Under the pieces are notes generated by a model. It worked only from the letters and a program-made list of their open reading frames with translations, was not told the DNA's origin and searched no databases. Position numbers and translations under genes: made by a program. Below, piece by piece: positions 1 to 10,547 of a stretch of DNA of 53,575 nucleotides (its first letter is position 1; the number at the start of each line of letters is the position of its first letter). The stretch is from Gammaproteobacteria bacterium. Its GTDB lineage: Bacteria > Pseudomonadota > Gammaproteobacteria > QZLD01. The stretch lies in assembly GCA_004796365.1 (NCBI GenBank), contig QZLE01000016.1:1-53575 (forward strand), in the 5' to 3' direction.

Positions 1-2
1 CT

Positions 3-185
3 ACTGATGTAATAGTAGATGATATTACTGAAGATCAACTAATCTGTCGTTCGATGTGGGATGCTCCAGAGATCGACGGGCAGGTGTTTGTTGATCTTGT
101 TGATGGTATTGAGGTTGGTGATATTGTGCCGGTATTGATTGATACCTCGGATGAACATGATCTATGGGGTAAGGTTGCGGAGTAA
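3..185 (+). CDS. rimO: Ribosomal protein S12 methylthiotransferase RimO, C-terminal TRAM region (5' truncated by window edge)
   Basis: Frame 3 translates TDVIVDDITEDQLICRSMWDAPEIDGQVFVDLVDGIEVGDIVPVLIDTSDEHDLWGKVAE*. The R-S-x-x-D-A-P-E-I-D-G pattern and the D-E-H/Y-D-L-W-G ending are typical of the RimO/MiaB C-terminus. Confidence 0.8.
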   Translation, partial: TDVIVDDITEDQLICRSMWDAPEIDGQVFVDLVDGIEVGDIVPVLIDTSDEHDLWGKVAE

Positions 186-189
186 CTTT

Positions 190-1206
190 TTATCCGGTAA
201 TAATGTTTATTAGATCTCTGATCCTTGCGTCATAACTATGATGTTTGAGCACATGCTCATACCCTGCGTCGGCGATCGTATTTCTAGCCTGGTCATTATT
301 TACGTAGAATTTGGCCTTTTCGTTCATCTCTTCAACTGACTTAAAGCAAACCACGTGCTTGTCCTGCTCGAAGTATTTGTCGATCTCTTCAACCCAATCA
401 GTTAGTAGAAATCCTCCAGCAGCAGGAACTTCATAAAGACGTAGGTTCATGGCGTGACCCTTGCCAAACCAGTTGTGGATATTAAGGTTAACCTTTGATT
501 GGTTGAAAACCAGGTTGGTATGGCGGCCGAAGGCGCCAGGATGTAGCTGAACGCTGTCGATATTGTCGTTTTTGTGCCATTGCGAAATTGAGCTGTTTTT
601 CTGCCAGCCTGGTCCAAAAATGTGTAGGCCATTGACTTCCAACTGACTTAGCATCTCTTCTCTGTAGGCTGAGTGTGTTCCCAAGAAGCTTATGTCATAA
701 CGCTTTCTGACTTTTGTTCTGGAAAAGTGCGCTGTGTTAACTGCAGATGGTAGGTGATGCACATTAGTAAGCCCTTGCTCTTTATAACTTCCAAGGGTTT
801 TTGAACAGTTGGTAAGGTATATATCATATGATGGAGCATTAACCATTGATCGTTCATGGTCGAGCGGATCATCAATCCAGTAGCCAACTGTTGTAACGCC
901 CATACTGCTGATTAGTTTTATGGTCTCAGGGTATATTTGCACCCCTTTCACAATCAAAAGAAAGTCAGGCTTGTATTTACGACACCCACTTATTAGGGTT
1001 TGATTGACAGCATAATGGTATTTGTTCTCGTAGTTTTCATTGCGCAGTGGTTTTGGATAAAGGTTTAGCGGGAAAGGACGCTTATCATAGTCAAAGTAAC
1101 GAACCTTATGCCCATCTCTTGCCAGCGCATGGCCGATATCGAGGCCTACTTTGGTTCTGGAGTCCTTAAGCGGGGTTGCGATAACAAATGAGAATTTTTT
1201 GTCCAT
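190..1206 (-). CDS. CgeB-like glycosyltransferase (GT-B fold); start probably at the internal MDKKFSF, ORF extends to 1278
   Basis: ORF 190..1278. The GYWIDDPLDH, SFLGTHSAYREEML and C-terminal RLYEVPAAGGFLLTD patterns resemble CgeB-family glycosyltransferases. Confidence 0.7.
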   Translation of the reverse strand: MDKKFSFVIATPLKDSRTKVGLDIGHALARDGHKVRYFDYDKRPFPLNLYPKPLRNENYENKYHYAVNQTLISGCRKYKPDFLLIVKGVQIYPETIKLISSMGVTTVGYWIDDPLDHERSMVNAPSYDIYLTNCSKTLGSYKEQGLTNVHHLPSAVNTAHFSRTKVRKRYDISFLGTHSAYREEMLSQLEVNGLHIFGPGWQKNSSISQWHKNDNIDSVQLHPGAFGRHTNLVFNQSKVNLNIHNWFGKGHAMNLRLYEVPAAGGFLLTDWVEEIDKYFEQDKHVVCFKSVEEMNEKAKFYVNNDQARNTIADAGYEHVLKHHSYDARIRDLINIITG

Positions 1207-1332
1207 AATACGAGTCCGGCAAGTTTCTTTTAAGCATAATACTATGATTATAGATCTAATTTGCTGATTGTTCTTCAATTTGCTTAGAAATTAAGGATCA
1301 CACCATAAATATTGTTTTTATCAAGCTGTTTT

Positions 1333-2106
1333 CTATTGGCAATAACGTATTGACCAGTAATAAATGAATGCTGAGTATTTAATTCTATAATATAGAGTTT
1401 TTAATCGGTTCTTCTGATTCTCGTGCCGCCATGTTACTGTTTTCATATTGGAAAGATCCCATTTCGTTAGTGCATTTGATTTTCGCCACTTTTTTCCTGT
1501 ATCTATTACTATAGCGCTGTCTGTAGGTTCTCCATAGTAAATAAACTTTGGATTCGGATAAGCCTTGGTTGCGCAACTTTCCCGAAATTGTTTTTCTGGA
1601 TCTTTTTCATTGTTGAATCGTTCTATTAACTCTTTGATGTATGCTGTTCTCAAAAAAGACGGGTTGAGGCTTAAGCAATCGCTATAGGTGAAATCAGTAG
1701 TTTGAAATTTTGAATTCGAAGTCAGGTTTAATCGCATACTAACTATTTTTTTGTGTTTAAAGGCGTCTTCAACTTTTGATATATTAACTCTCCTTTTCAG
1801 ACACCAGTCATCTTCCAGGTGAAAGAATATATCAGAATTTACTTGCTCCCAGCCCCACTTTACAGCCTTGGAAAAAGAAGGTTCTTTTGGAGTTCTATAA
1901 ACCACGTTATCAAAAAACTCTTTACAAATACCTATAATATCTTCTTGAGAGTATTTGTCTGTTTCGCCGCTTGGGTCTATGTTGGCTATCAGTCTGACGT
2001 TATAGTTTTTGAGCAATTTTTTTTTAAAAGAATTTAACGTAATTCTGATTATCTTAGGTCTTACTACGCCAATAAAAACTACATCAATTTGTCGTTTTGT
2101 AGCCAC
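1333..2106 (-). CDS. Putative GT-A-fold glycosyltransferase
   Basis: 257-aa ORF with a FHLEDDW motif (DxD-like), located in an LPS glycosyltransferase cluster. Confidence 0.5.
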   Translation of the reverse strand: MATKRQIDVVFIGVVRPKIIRITLNSFKKKLLKNYNVRLIANIDPSGETDKYSQEDIIGICKEFFDNVVYRTPKEPSFSKAVKWGWEQVNSDIFFHLEDDWCLKRRVNISKVEDAFKHKKIVSMRLNLTSNSKFQTTDFTYSDCLSLNPSFLRTAYIKELIERFNNEKDPEKQFRESCATKAYPNPKFIYYGEPTDSAIVIDTGKKWRKSNALTKWDLSNMKTVTWRHENQKNRLKTLYYRIKYSAFIYYWSIRYCQ

Positions 2107-3370
2107 TGCTATTCTCCAACTGTTTGTTTGTGATAAGTGTTTCCTTTTTAATACTGGTAAGACCTGCCAGCATAATTATCGATAATATCCCGTGTTCGTG
2201 GTGCAAAGTAGTGTTAACCAGCCCAACTGCGGTAATTGTTATCCAGGCTGAAGCAGCGGTACCCCAAAACAACAGCTGATCTGATGAGTCTGTTTTTTTT
2301 GGATAATACCTAACAATTCCAAAACCCGTGCAAAGGAGGAAAAATAGCAGTGAGACTAGGCCTACAGTACCCTTTTCTGCCATGGTGTTTATATAAAGAT
2401 TGTGTGCATGAGAAAAACTCATGTGGTTTTTTGGAATATACAATTTGTTTTGATTTTGTGACCACTCTTGTAGTTTTTCTGGGGTGATTTGGCTGTAGTT
2501 TTTCATCCCGATTCCCCAAGCCGGATATTCCCTCCATGCAGTTAAACCTGAGTTCCATATTTTTTTTCTTGCATATATTGTATTGCTTTTTTCCATTTTG
2601 CGAATCTGTTTTTCAATGACTGGTGGCTTTAAAGCTATTGTTCCGATAACGCTTAAGGATAATAGTGTAAATAATGCTAGCGAGGCTTTGAGATTTTGGC
2701 GCAGGTAACCTATCGAAAGTAATAGAATTATAATGAATACACCTCCAGCCGCGGCTCTGCTTTCTGTTAGAATCGATACTACAGCAAAGAACGCAGTTAA
2801 AGTTGTAAAGCAGATTTTTGTAAACAGGCTGTTTTTTTTCCAGCAGGATACTGTAAATGATAGAGATATTCCATAAGCAAGTAACAAATATATTGCGCTG
2901 TGATTAACATGGCCAACAGAATGTAATTCGAAAAGACACCTATTGGTACATTCTCTCAAATAATGCTGTTGTACCAAAGCTTCTATAATTCCAATTCCAG
3001 TTGAAACAATTGGCGTAAAGAGTATATTTGTTATTTGCTTTGGCGAGTAATTGCTTCTGTAAATCATCAAAAATAAGACACATATTAGGAGTAGGTTGTT
3101 TGGCCCGCTCCACTCCTTGTGATGTAGCTCTGTGAAAATTGCCGAGAGATAACCGCTTATAGCTAGTGCAAAAACTGATATATCTAAAAGCGAAATTTTG
3201 CCACCAAAATTCTTTGCCTTAATTCTATTTATTAACCAGCAGACCAAGAAAACTAACAGGCACAAATTTTTTGGAGCTTCTAAAAGCGGTAGAAAGAACA
3301 CGCCTGCTAGCAGAGAATAAAACTCAACTTTTTGCAACATATTACAGTTTATAAAATTCAACGTTCCCAT
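2084..3370 (-). CDS. O-antigen ligase (WaaL/Wzy-like) polytopic membrane protein
   Basis: 428 aa with many hydrophobic segments; the SHAHNLYINTMAEKGTVGL motif is typical of O-antigen ligase/polymerase proteins; cluster context. Confidence 0.8.
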   Translation of the reverse strand: MGTLNFINCNMLQKVEFYSLLAGVFFLPLLEAPKNLCLLVFLVCWLINRIKAKNFGGKISLLDISVFALAISGYLSAIFTELHHKEWSGPNNLLLICVLFLMIYRSNYSPKQITNILFTPIVSTGIGIIEALVQQHYLRECTNRCLFELHSVGHVNHSAIYLLLAYGISLSFTVSCWKKNSLFTKICFTTLTAFFAVVSILTESRAAAGGVFIIILLLSIGYLRQNLKASLALFTLLSLSVIGTIALKPPVIEKQIRKMEKSNTIYARKKIWNSGLTAWREYPAWGIGMKNYSQITPEKLQEWSQNQNKLYIPKNHMSFSHAHNLYINTMAEKGTVGLVSLLFFLLCTGFGIVRYYPKKTDSSDQLLFWGTAASAWITITAVGLVNTTLHHEHGILSIIMLAGLTSIKKETLITNKQLENSSGYKTTN

Positions 3371-3387
3371 ATGATCCTTTCTGTTGT

Positions 3388-4533
3388 CTAATGGGATGAT
3401 GCGATTTTATCATGGGATTCAATGAATATCTTTTCCATTTTTAAAATCATTAGCTCTTTGCTAAAATTTTTTATACCAAACTCATAGCCTTCTTCTGCAA
3501 GGTCTGTAGTAATATCAGATGAGTCAAGCATTGAGCTGATTGCTTTTGCAAGTGCGTTTGAGTCTTCTGGAGTTATTATAAGGCCGTTTTTTTCATGTTC
3601 GATAATCTCGGTGATGCTGCCCACAGGGGTAGAGATTACCGGTAGTTTGGTAAGCATGGCTTGCATCAGTCCTTGCGGTACTCCTTCGTTGGCATAGGAT
3701 GGCAGGGTGAATATATCCATTGCCTGAAGCCAGCGATATGGATTTTTCTGGTTGCCTGGCATGGTTGTTTTTTCTTTGATTCCGATTTCAGAGATCTGTT
3801 TTTCCAGGTTTTCTTTTTGCGGGCCATCGCCAACGATAAGAAGGTGTAAATCTTCCCGGTTTAGTTGTGCTATAGCATCTACCAGATATTTGTGACCTTT
3901 CCAACTGCGTAGCGTGGCGAGAATGCCAATGATTATTTTGTCTTGCGGCAGATTAAGCTCTTTTCTTGCTTCTGCTTTGTTGCCAGGCTTGAAGATATTT
4001 GTGTCTATGCCGGTTGGGATCGAAGTAATCATGTGCGCTGGGTAGCCATTATCATTTACCAGGGTTTCTTTGAGTTTTATTCCGGTGGTGACGATGTGTG
4101 CAGCGGCCTTGGTGTATAGCCATTTGGTGGTAAAGTGGTTGTTTATAGGTGCCGAGACATGGCGGGTGCGCACGATGGAAAACTTTCTATGGCAAAAGAT
4201 CCGAGCCAGCGAAATCATCCAACTGTCGGTAGAGCTGTGGGTATTGATCACATCTACCGGTGTTTTCTTAAGATAGTTTATTGTTGCTAGTAGTCCTTTT
4301 ATTGTCTTTTTAGCTATTGGTATCGGATAAACCGGTATGCCGCGCTCTTTGGCTTCTGCAAAGATCGGTGCATGCGACGGGCACAGAATCGATACCTCAT
4401 GACCACGCTCGATCATTCCCTTGGCTTCGGTCAGAATGCGGATTTCCTGGCCACCCCAGCCGCACGAAGATTCAGTGTGGATTATTTTGATGGATTGATG
4501 CTGTTTAGTTGTGCTTTCTTTGGTTTCGGTCAT
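3388..4533 (-). CDS. Glycosyltransferase family 4 protein
   Basis: HTESSCGWGGQEIRIL N-terminus and PSYANEGVPQGLMQAMLTKLPVISTPVGSITEII GT4 signature. ATGA overlap with the upstream gene. Confidence 0.85.
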   Translation of the reverse strand: MTETKESTTKQHQSIKIIHTESSCGWGGQEIRILTEAKGMIERGHEVSILCPSHAPIFAEAKERGIPVYPIPIAKKTIKGLLATINYLKKTPVDVINTHSSTDSWMISLARIFCHRKFSIVRTRHVSAPINNHFTTKWLYTKAAAHIVTTGIKLKETLVNDNGYPAHMITSIPTGIDTNIFKPGNKAEARKELNLPQDKIIIGILATLRSWKGHKYLVDAIAQLNREDLHLLIVGDGPQKENLEKQISEIGIKEKTTMPGNQKNPYRWLQAMDIFTLPSYANEGVPQGLMQAMLTKLPVISTPVGSITEIIEHEKNGLIITPEDSNALAKAISSMLDSSDITTDLAEEGYEFGIKNFSKELMILKMEKIFIESHDKIASSH

Positions 4534-5672
4534 TTTTTGCCTGGCTGTTTTGTATCTAGCAGTTTTGTATAGAGCTTGGTAAGTCTGAAGGACATCTCTT
4601 CAGTGGAAAATATTTTAGATTTTTCATGTGCCGCTGCGCTCATTTGAACAAGTGTTTGCGGATCCTGTAGTTGCCTCATAAAATCTGATATCGATTTGGT
4701 ATCAAGAGCATCACAGACAAAACCGTCTTTTCCTTGCTCAATAATCTCCGCTGCGCCACATTTTGTACTGGTTATAACCGGAAGTCCAGATGCAAGTGCC
4801 TCAATAACTACATTTGGAAATGGGTCGTACAGGGTTGGAAAAACAAATGCATCTGCACAGCCGTAGTAAGGAGTAACATCTTTTTTGACTCCGAGGAATC
4901 TTATTTTGTCGGAAGTTTGCAGGTCATCGGCAAGTTGTTGGTACTTTTTGCTGTGCCTGTCTTTGCCGATGACAATTAATATTGCGTTGTCGATTTTCGC
5001 GATTGCCTTGATTGCAGTGGCCAACCCTTTGCGCTCAAATCCCGAGCCAACATAAAGGAAGACGTTTTGATCTTGCGTAATATTTAACTCGGATCTTACT
5101 TTTCCCCGGTGTTGTTCCAGTCCTGGATTAAATACAGAATAATTTATACCAGAATATATCACATGAGTCTTATCTGCTGCTTTGGGGAAATAGGTTTTGA
5201 TTTCCTCAGCTACCATTTGGGAGTTACAGATTATCGCCCGTAGTTGGTCGCTGTTGTAAAGGCTTTCTTCAGCCTTTAGCGCATATTTGTGAAATGGAGT
5301 TATTTTGGTTATTGCCCTTGCTGCAGGTGAAATTACCCGGTCACGCTGTTTAAGCCATTCGCGGTGAACACCGTCACCAGCTCGATATACATCGCAGTAT
5401 GGGACGCGTTCGTGGGATTGGATTAGGTCAAACTTGTGCTTTTGGATTTTTTTGCAAACTTCTTTGGCGAAACCTTTTTCTCGTGATACTCGGCTCCACT
5501 TGGCAGGGTTACACTCAACAATATTGACTCCGTCTTGCTGCTGCCATTTACGGGTGAATATTGTCAGTTCGATATCATCTTTGAGCGCTTCTATTGCACG
5601 GGCAAGAAAACGTTCAGCACCACCATCCGGGCGGTACTTCTGTCTGATCAGAGCTAGTTTGATTGTGCTCAT
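4530..5672 (-). CDS. Glycosyltransferase family 4 protein, WaaG/RfaG-like
   Basis: IRQKYRPDGGAERFLARAIEAL N-terminus and PTLYDPFPNVVIEALASGLPVITSTKCGAAEII are typical of WaaG-like LPS glucosyltransferases. Confidence 0.85.
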   Translation of the reverse strand: MSTIKLALIRQKYRPDGGAERFLARAIEALKDDIELTIFTRKWQQQDGVNIVECNPAKWSRVSREKGFAKEVCKKIQKHKFDLIQSHERVPYCDVYRAGDGVHREWLKQRDRVISPAARAITKITPFHKYALKAEESLYNSDQLRAIICNSQMVAEEIKTYFPKAADKTHVIYSGINYSVFNPGLEQHRGKVRSELNITQDQNVFLYVGSGFERKGLATAIKAIAKIDNAILIVIGKDRHSKKYQQLADDLQTSDKIRFLGVKKDVTPYYGCADAFVFPTLYDPFPNVVIEALASGLPVITSTKCGAAEIIEQGKDGFVCDALDTKSISDFMRQLQDPQTLVQMSAAAHEKSKIFSTEEMSFRLTKLYTKLLDTKQPGKK

Positions 5673-6781
5673 TGGGGGTTTTGTTCCAACATGGTTTTGC
5701 AGGCAGATAATACTTCGTCAACAGTGATGCTGGTTAGGCAGTCGCTGATTTTGCTGCTGGCACAGCCGTCAAGTCCGCATGGACGGCAGGTGTGGTTGCT
5801 GGTTATGACCATGCTATTATCGCTCCATGGGGCCCACTGCAGGTCTCCGCTTGGGCCAAATAAACTAATGCATGGGGTGTTAAAGGCTGCCGCCATATGC
5901 ATAGGCACAGAATCAACACCGATAAATAATCTGGCTTTCTCAATAAATGCTGCTAGCTGTTTCAGGTTTAGCTTTCCGCTAAGGTTAATAATTTCTGCAG
6001 CACAGTTTTCTAGGATTTCCTCCATCATCTTAAGCTCATTATTAGCAGGTGCTGCAGTTATGATTATTTTGATGTTTTTTTCAGAAATATCTTCGTAGAG
6101 CTTATCAATAAGTGCTGCAAATTTTCTGTTTTCCCAGCATTTGAACAACCAGCGTGATGTGGGGTGTATCAGGATATAGTCAACAATGCTATGTTCCTGA
6201 AGCATTTCTTCGCGGAAACTATCGGCGTCGTTTCCGGGTACTAGGGTAAGGCTGCGTTCCAGCTGGCTTGGAATTATTCCTACTCTTCTTAAGGCATCAA
6301 GGTGCGCCTCCACCGTATGGCGCGGCTTTTGTGGTAGTGGATAGTGATGGGTGAATGATTTTTTCCAAAACCACCCGGTAAGGCCTGAGGCGCGTCTTGA
6401 GTATTTGGCGCAGACAGAATATCTGGCCTGAATATAACGGGTTATGATAACGCCGCGCCAGTGCTCAGTGAGGTGGATTACAAGGCCGTAACCTTCGGAT
6501 TTAAGTTGTTTCAGTATCTCCAGTTCTTTATTTAGCTGTCCGGATACCCCTAACTTTTTCCAGTTTCTGTCAATAGTGTGTACCTGGTTGATTGCTGGGT
6601 GCAGGGTGAGCATCTCTTGAGTGTCTTCATATACCAGGGCATCTATCTGGGTATGGGGGTGATGGTTTTTCAGTACCTGAAACACAGGTGATGTCAGTAA
6701 TACATCTCCGTGATGGCGCAGTTTAATCACCAAAACCTTTTTGATTGTGGAAAAATCTATTGCATCCTTGATTCCGTACAT
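5669..6781 (-). CDS. Lipopolysaccharide heptosyltransferase, WaaQ/RfaQ-like (GT9)
   Basis: VLVIKLRHHGDVLLTSPVFQVLK and FIGVDSVPMHMAAAFNTPCISLFGPSG GT9 motifs. Confidence 0.88.
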   Translation of the reverse strand: MYGIKDAIDFSTIKKVLVIKLRHHGDVLLTSPVFQVLKNHHPHTQIDALVYEDTQEMLTLHPAINQVHTIDRNWKKLGVSGQLNKELEILKQLKSEGYGLVIHLTEHWRGVIITRYIQARYSVCAKYSRRASGLTGWFWKKSFTHHYPLPQKPRHTVEAHLDALRRVGIIPSQLERSLTLVPGNDADSFREEMLQEHSIVDYILIHPTSRWLFKCWENRKFAALIDKLYEDISEKNIKIIITAAPANNELKMMEEILENCAAEIINLSGKLNLKQLAAFIEKARLFIGVDSVPMHMAAAFNTPCISLFGPSGDLQWAPWSDNSMVITSNHTCRPCGLDGCASSKISDCLTSITVDEVLSACKTMLEQNPQ

Positions 6782-6787
6782 GCTGTA

Positions 6788-7843
6788 TTATTCTCCTGAT
6801 TCCAAATGCTTGGTCAGTTTATCCATAACCTCACCTACACTAATTAGCTGCATAGCGCGGCTGTCATGGACTCTTGTCTTCCATGGAATATGTTGCGGAT
6901 CCTGTTTTAGGAACTGCTTGACTGCCTGTGGAAATTTATCAATTGTCAGTTGCTTTGAAAAGTAGGGGCCGGACAATTTAGATGGCGCTACTGCATATAG
7001 ACCAATCACATCTGTTTTCATTGCCGATGCGATATGGACAGCTGCAGTATCCGGGCTGATTAGGCAGTTTACCCTGCTTAATACTGCTGCGAGTTGAGTC
7101 AGGCTTAGTGTTCCGGCTGAGTTGATGACTTTTTCGGGACGGTGAACTTGCTTGATGATCTCGATTATCTGTTGCTGCTCGCTTATGTCAAATCCACCAG
7201 TTAAGATTATCTGGTAATCAAAGAGTTCTGTGATCTTGTTGATCAGCTCTGTGTATCTGGAAATTGGCCAGTTGCGCTCGTTTTTACTAGTGATCGGATT
7301 GATGGCAATCGATAAATTTGTGGTGGTTGGCGGCAATAATTCATCTGCTTTGTCTTCGTCTGATTTGTCTAGAGGTATCTCCCAATCGAGATCCGCCAGT
7401 CTGGTATTTATCTTGTAGGCAAAGGATAGGAAACTTTCCAGTAGATGTTCGTCCTTAAACTCTATTCTCTCGTTGGTAAATAGCCACTGTAGATCACGGG
7501 CGCGCTGGCGGTCAAAACCGATTTTACGTGGCGCTTTCAATGCTGGATATAGCAGGTTAATACGCATATTAGCCTGGGTAGCCAGCACTATATCAAACTC
7601 ATAATCATTGAACTGTTTGTAGAGTTTTATGTAATCACGGATGAAGCGCGGCTTTTCAATAAGGATAAATTCGATGTCGGATATGTGCTTTACCAGTTCA
7701 TATGCGGGATTACTGATAATCCAAGTTATTGTTGCCTGTGGATACTGTGTCTGTAGCGCTTTGACTGTAGGGATCATCAGGCAGACATCACCAATGGCAG
7801 AAAGCCTAACTATGCATATTTTAAGTTTTTTTGTACTATCCAT
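6788..7843 (-). CDS. Glycosyltransferase family 9 (heptosyltransferase I/II-like)
   Basis: ICIVRLSAIGDVCLMIPTVKALQ and CLISPDTAAVHIASAMKTDVIGLY GT9 motifs. Confidence 0.87.
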   Translation of the reverse strand: MDSTKKLKICIVRLSAIGDVCLMIPTVKALQTQYPQATITWIISNPAYELVKHISDIEFILIEKPRFIRDYIKLYKQFNDYEFDIVLATQANMRINLLYPALKAPRKIGFDRQRARDLQWLFTNERIEFKDEHLLESFLSFAYKINTRLADLDWEIPLDKSDEDKADELLPPTTTNLSIAINPITSKNERNWPISRYTELINKITELFDYQIILTGGFDISEQQQIIEIIKQVHRPEKVINSAGTLSLTQLAAVLSRVNCLISPDTAAVHIASAMKTDVIGLYAVAPSKLSGPYFSKQLTIDKFPQAVKQFLKQDPQHIPWKTRVHDSRAMQLISVGEVMDKLTKHLESGE

Positions 7844-7872
7844 AACCTGTGCTTATATTTTGCTTACACAAA

Positions 7873-9627
7873 TCAAGAGTCAAATTGTGCATTGTGAAGT
7901 TTAAAGTAATAGCTTTGTTTACGGATAAGTTCCTGATGCGTTCCCTGTTCCACAATTTTGCCTTTATCCAGTACGATAATGCGGTCAGAATTTTCAATAG
8001 TAGAAAGCCTGTGAGCAATTACCAGTGTTGTTCGGCTTTTTTGCAAATTCTCCAGGGCCGCTTGCACCTTGAATTCCGATTCGGTATCCAGAGCCGAGGT
8101 AGCCTCATCCAGAATTAATATTGGTGCATCTTTAAGAATAGCGCGGGCAATGGCAAGTCTCTGGCGTTGTCCGCCGGATATTTTTGCCCCGTTTTCTCCT
8201 ATAAGAGTATCGATTCCGTCTGGCATCTTTTCAATAAATTCCATTGCATTGGCTGCAGTAGCCGCAGAAATTATTGCGTCACGCTCTTTTTTATTTTGTA
8301 ACGGGCCGTAAGCAATATTAGCTGCAACAGTATCATTGAACAGAACAACATCCTGGCTCACCAGGGCAATATTATTACGTAACACCTTAAGGTCCAGCTC
8401 GGATATGTCCATCCCATCGATCTGGATAGAACCATGTTCCAATTCATAGAACCTGGGCAGCAGGCCGGCAATGGTGGTTTTGCCGCTCCCGGACTGGCCT
8501 ACAAGGGCTACGGTCTCGCCTGCTTTAACAGAAAAAGAAACATCATTGAGTGCAGATTCCTCAGAGTTTTTATAGCTGAAATTGATATTCCTGAATTCAA
8601 CATCACCACGAAGAGGTTGCTCCAGCTGTTTGCCAAGCTCATATTCAGGGGTTACGTCAATCAGATTAAATATACTTTGCGATGCAGCAAGGCCGCGTTG
8701 CAGATTTTCATTGATCTTGGTCAGACGCTTTATTGGGGAAAATAGCAGCCCCATCGCGGTAAAGAAGGCGGAAAACTGTCCGGCAGTAAAATCGCCTCCA
8801 GATATTGCATCTTTAGCTGCAATAAAAACAATTAGCGCCAGGGCTAGCGCAGTAATAAACTGTACAAATGAGACGCTGGCAGTAGATGTGATTTTGACTT
8901 TATTGGCATAGCGTCTGATCCAGTTGGAAACATCGTCGAAACGCTTTTTTTCATAATCATGACCACCGAAGACCTTTACTACTTTATGCCCAAGAACAGA
9001 TTCCTCCAGTACATGGGTCATATCTCCCATAGAGTCCTGCAGGTCTGTATTCAAGCTGCGCATTCTTTTGCTTACCGCCTTTACTGCAAAGGCGATGACA
9101 GGGAAAGAGATAAAAGAGATCAGGGTAAGCTGCCAATTGTAATATAGCATTAGGGCAATAAGGAAAGTGATTGTGAACGTGTCGCGAATAATGGTCACAA
9201 AGGTTTCGGTTGCTGCCGCGGTTACCTGGCTGACATCGAAGATGATTTTGGAAATAACGTTGCCGCTGCTGTTGTCATTATAAAACTGCACGGGCAGGTG
9301 CAGTAGGCGCTCGAACATCATTTGGCGCAGGTCCATAACGATTTTGTTGGCCACCCAGTTTATTGAGATTACCCCGCAGAAGTTCATTAGTCCGCGCACG
9401 ATAGAAATAATTACCAATGCTGCCGGAATTGCATACATATAAAGCTGCTCTTTTGCTACAAAGATCTTATCGATCATTTTTTCCAGTACTGCCGCAAATG
9501 CTGCTTCAGCAGAAGAGAGTATTAAAAGGCTGATGACAGAAATAACCATGATCTTCCAGTATGGAATTACATGCCTTAAAAGTCTTGCATAAAGTTGTCT
9601 GCTGTTTTGAGACTTGCTATTCACCAA
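7873..9627 (-). CDS. msbA: Lipid A export permease/ATP-binding protein MsbA
   Basis: 584 aa ABC half-transporter: Walker A GQSGSGKTT, signature ISGGQRQRLAIARAI, Walker B ILILDEATSALD; LPS cluster context. Confidence 0.93.
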   Translation of the reverse strand: MVNSKSQNSRQLYARLLRHVIPYWKIMVISVISLLILSSAEAAFAAVLEKMIDKIFVAKEQLYMYAIPAALVIISIVRGLMNFCGVISINWVANKIVMDLRQMMFERLLHLPVQFYNDNSSGNVISKIIFDVSQVTAAATETFVTIIRDTFTITFLIALMLYYNWQLTLISFISFPVIAFAVKAVSKRMRSLNTDLQDSMGDMTHVLEESVLGHKVVKVFGGHDYEKKRFDDVSNWIRRYANKVKITSTASVSFVQFITALALALIVFIAAKDAISGGDFTAGQFSAFFTAMGLLFSPIKRLTKINENLQRGLAASQSIFNLIDVTPEYELGKQLEQPLRGDVEFRNINFSYKNSEESALNDVSFSVKAGETVALVGQSGSGKTTIAGLLPRFYELEHGSIQIDGMDISELDLKVLRNNIALVSQDVVLFNDTVAANIAYGPLQNKKERDAIISAATAANAMEFIEKMPDGIDTLIGENGAKISGGQRQRLAIARAILKDAPILILDEATSALDTESEFKVQAALENLQKSRTTLVIAHRLSTIENSDRIIVLDKGKIVEQGTHQELIRKQSYYFKLHNAQFDS

Positions 9628-9647
9628 ATGTTCTCATGTAAGGGGGG

Positions 9648-10547
9648 TTAATATAATCCCGGTTCGTTATCCGGACGGTCTTTATACCTGCGGTGTGACC
9701 AAAGATATTGTTCTGGAGCTAATTTTACATGATCTTCGATCAGTTTGTTGATTCTATCAGTATCTTTTTGAATGTCTTCTGTCGGAAAATCAGTCAATGG
9801 CGGCAAGATAGTCAGTTGATACTTATCGTCAATTCTTGAAGAGAAAAACGGAATCACTTTAGCACCACTGATGCGTGCAAAGCGAGATGTAGCGGTATTG
9901 GTGGCTGCCGGTATTCCAAAGAAAGGGGAAAAGATGCTGTTTTTTAACCCGAAGTTCTGGTCTGGGGCGTACCATACTGTATGGCCGTCTTTCAGGGATT
10001 TGAGCATGGTTTTAACTTCGCTTCGTTTTATAGCTAGGCTAAACCTTTTTTGACGACTGTTACTCATAACCTGTTCCAGGATCGGATTTTCATGTGGGCG
10101 ATACATTACAAAGAACGGGGCGTGCATCGCCAAAAGCCTTCCCGCAATTTCTAAATGAGTGAAGTGAGCGCTAAGTAATATTATCCCCTCGTTGTTTCTT
10201 TGTGCTTGCTCCAAGTGTTCAATGCCATGAATTTGAGCCAGGTTTTTAAGTTTGCTATCAGAACCCCACCAGCAATTGGGTATCTCTATCAGGCTTATCC
10301 CAAGGGAGATAAAGTGCTCTCTTATAATATTCTGGCGCTGTTCCCGAGTATAATCTTTAAAGGCCAGATCAATATTTGTTTGAGCAATATGGCGGCGGCG
10401 TTTAGCAATAATCAAGAGAAGCCAGCCAAGAGCTTTTCCAATAGAGATTTGCAGGCTAAAAGGAAGCTTTGTGATTAGCCACCCGAGACACAGGACTAGT
10501 TTGGTCAAAAAAGCCTTTAGAGGTGAGATGGGTCGTTGATGAGTCAT
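9648..10547 (-). CDS. lpxL: Lipid A biosynthesis lauroyl/myristoyl acyltransferase (LpxL/HtrB family)
   Basis: ILLSAHFTHLEIAGRLL (HX4D/E-type) motif, FVMYRPHENPILEQ, and C-terminal PEQYLWSHRRYKDRP. Confidence 0.88.
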   Translation of the reverse strand: MTHQRPISPLKAFLTKLVLCLGWLITKLPFSLQISIGKALGWLLLIIAKRRRHIAQTNIDLAFKDYTREQRQNIIREHFISLGISLIEIPNCWWGSDSKLKNLAQIHGIEHLEQAQRNNEGIILLSAHFTHLEIAGRLLAMHAPFFVMYRPHENPILEQVMSNSRQKRFSLAIKRSEVKTMLKSLKDGHTVWYAPDQNFGLKNSIFSPFFGIPAATNTATSRFARISGAKVIPFFSSRIDDKYQLTILPPLTDFPTEDIQKDTDRINKLIEDHVKLAPEQYLWSHRRYKDRPDNEPGLY

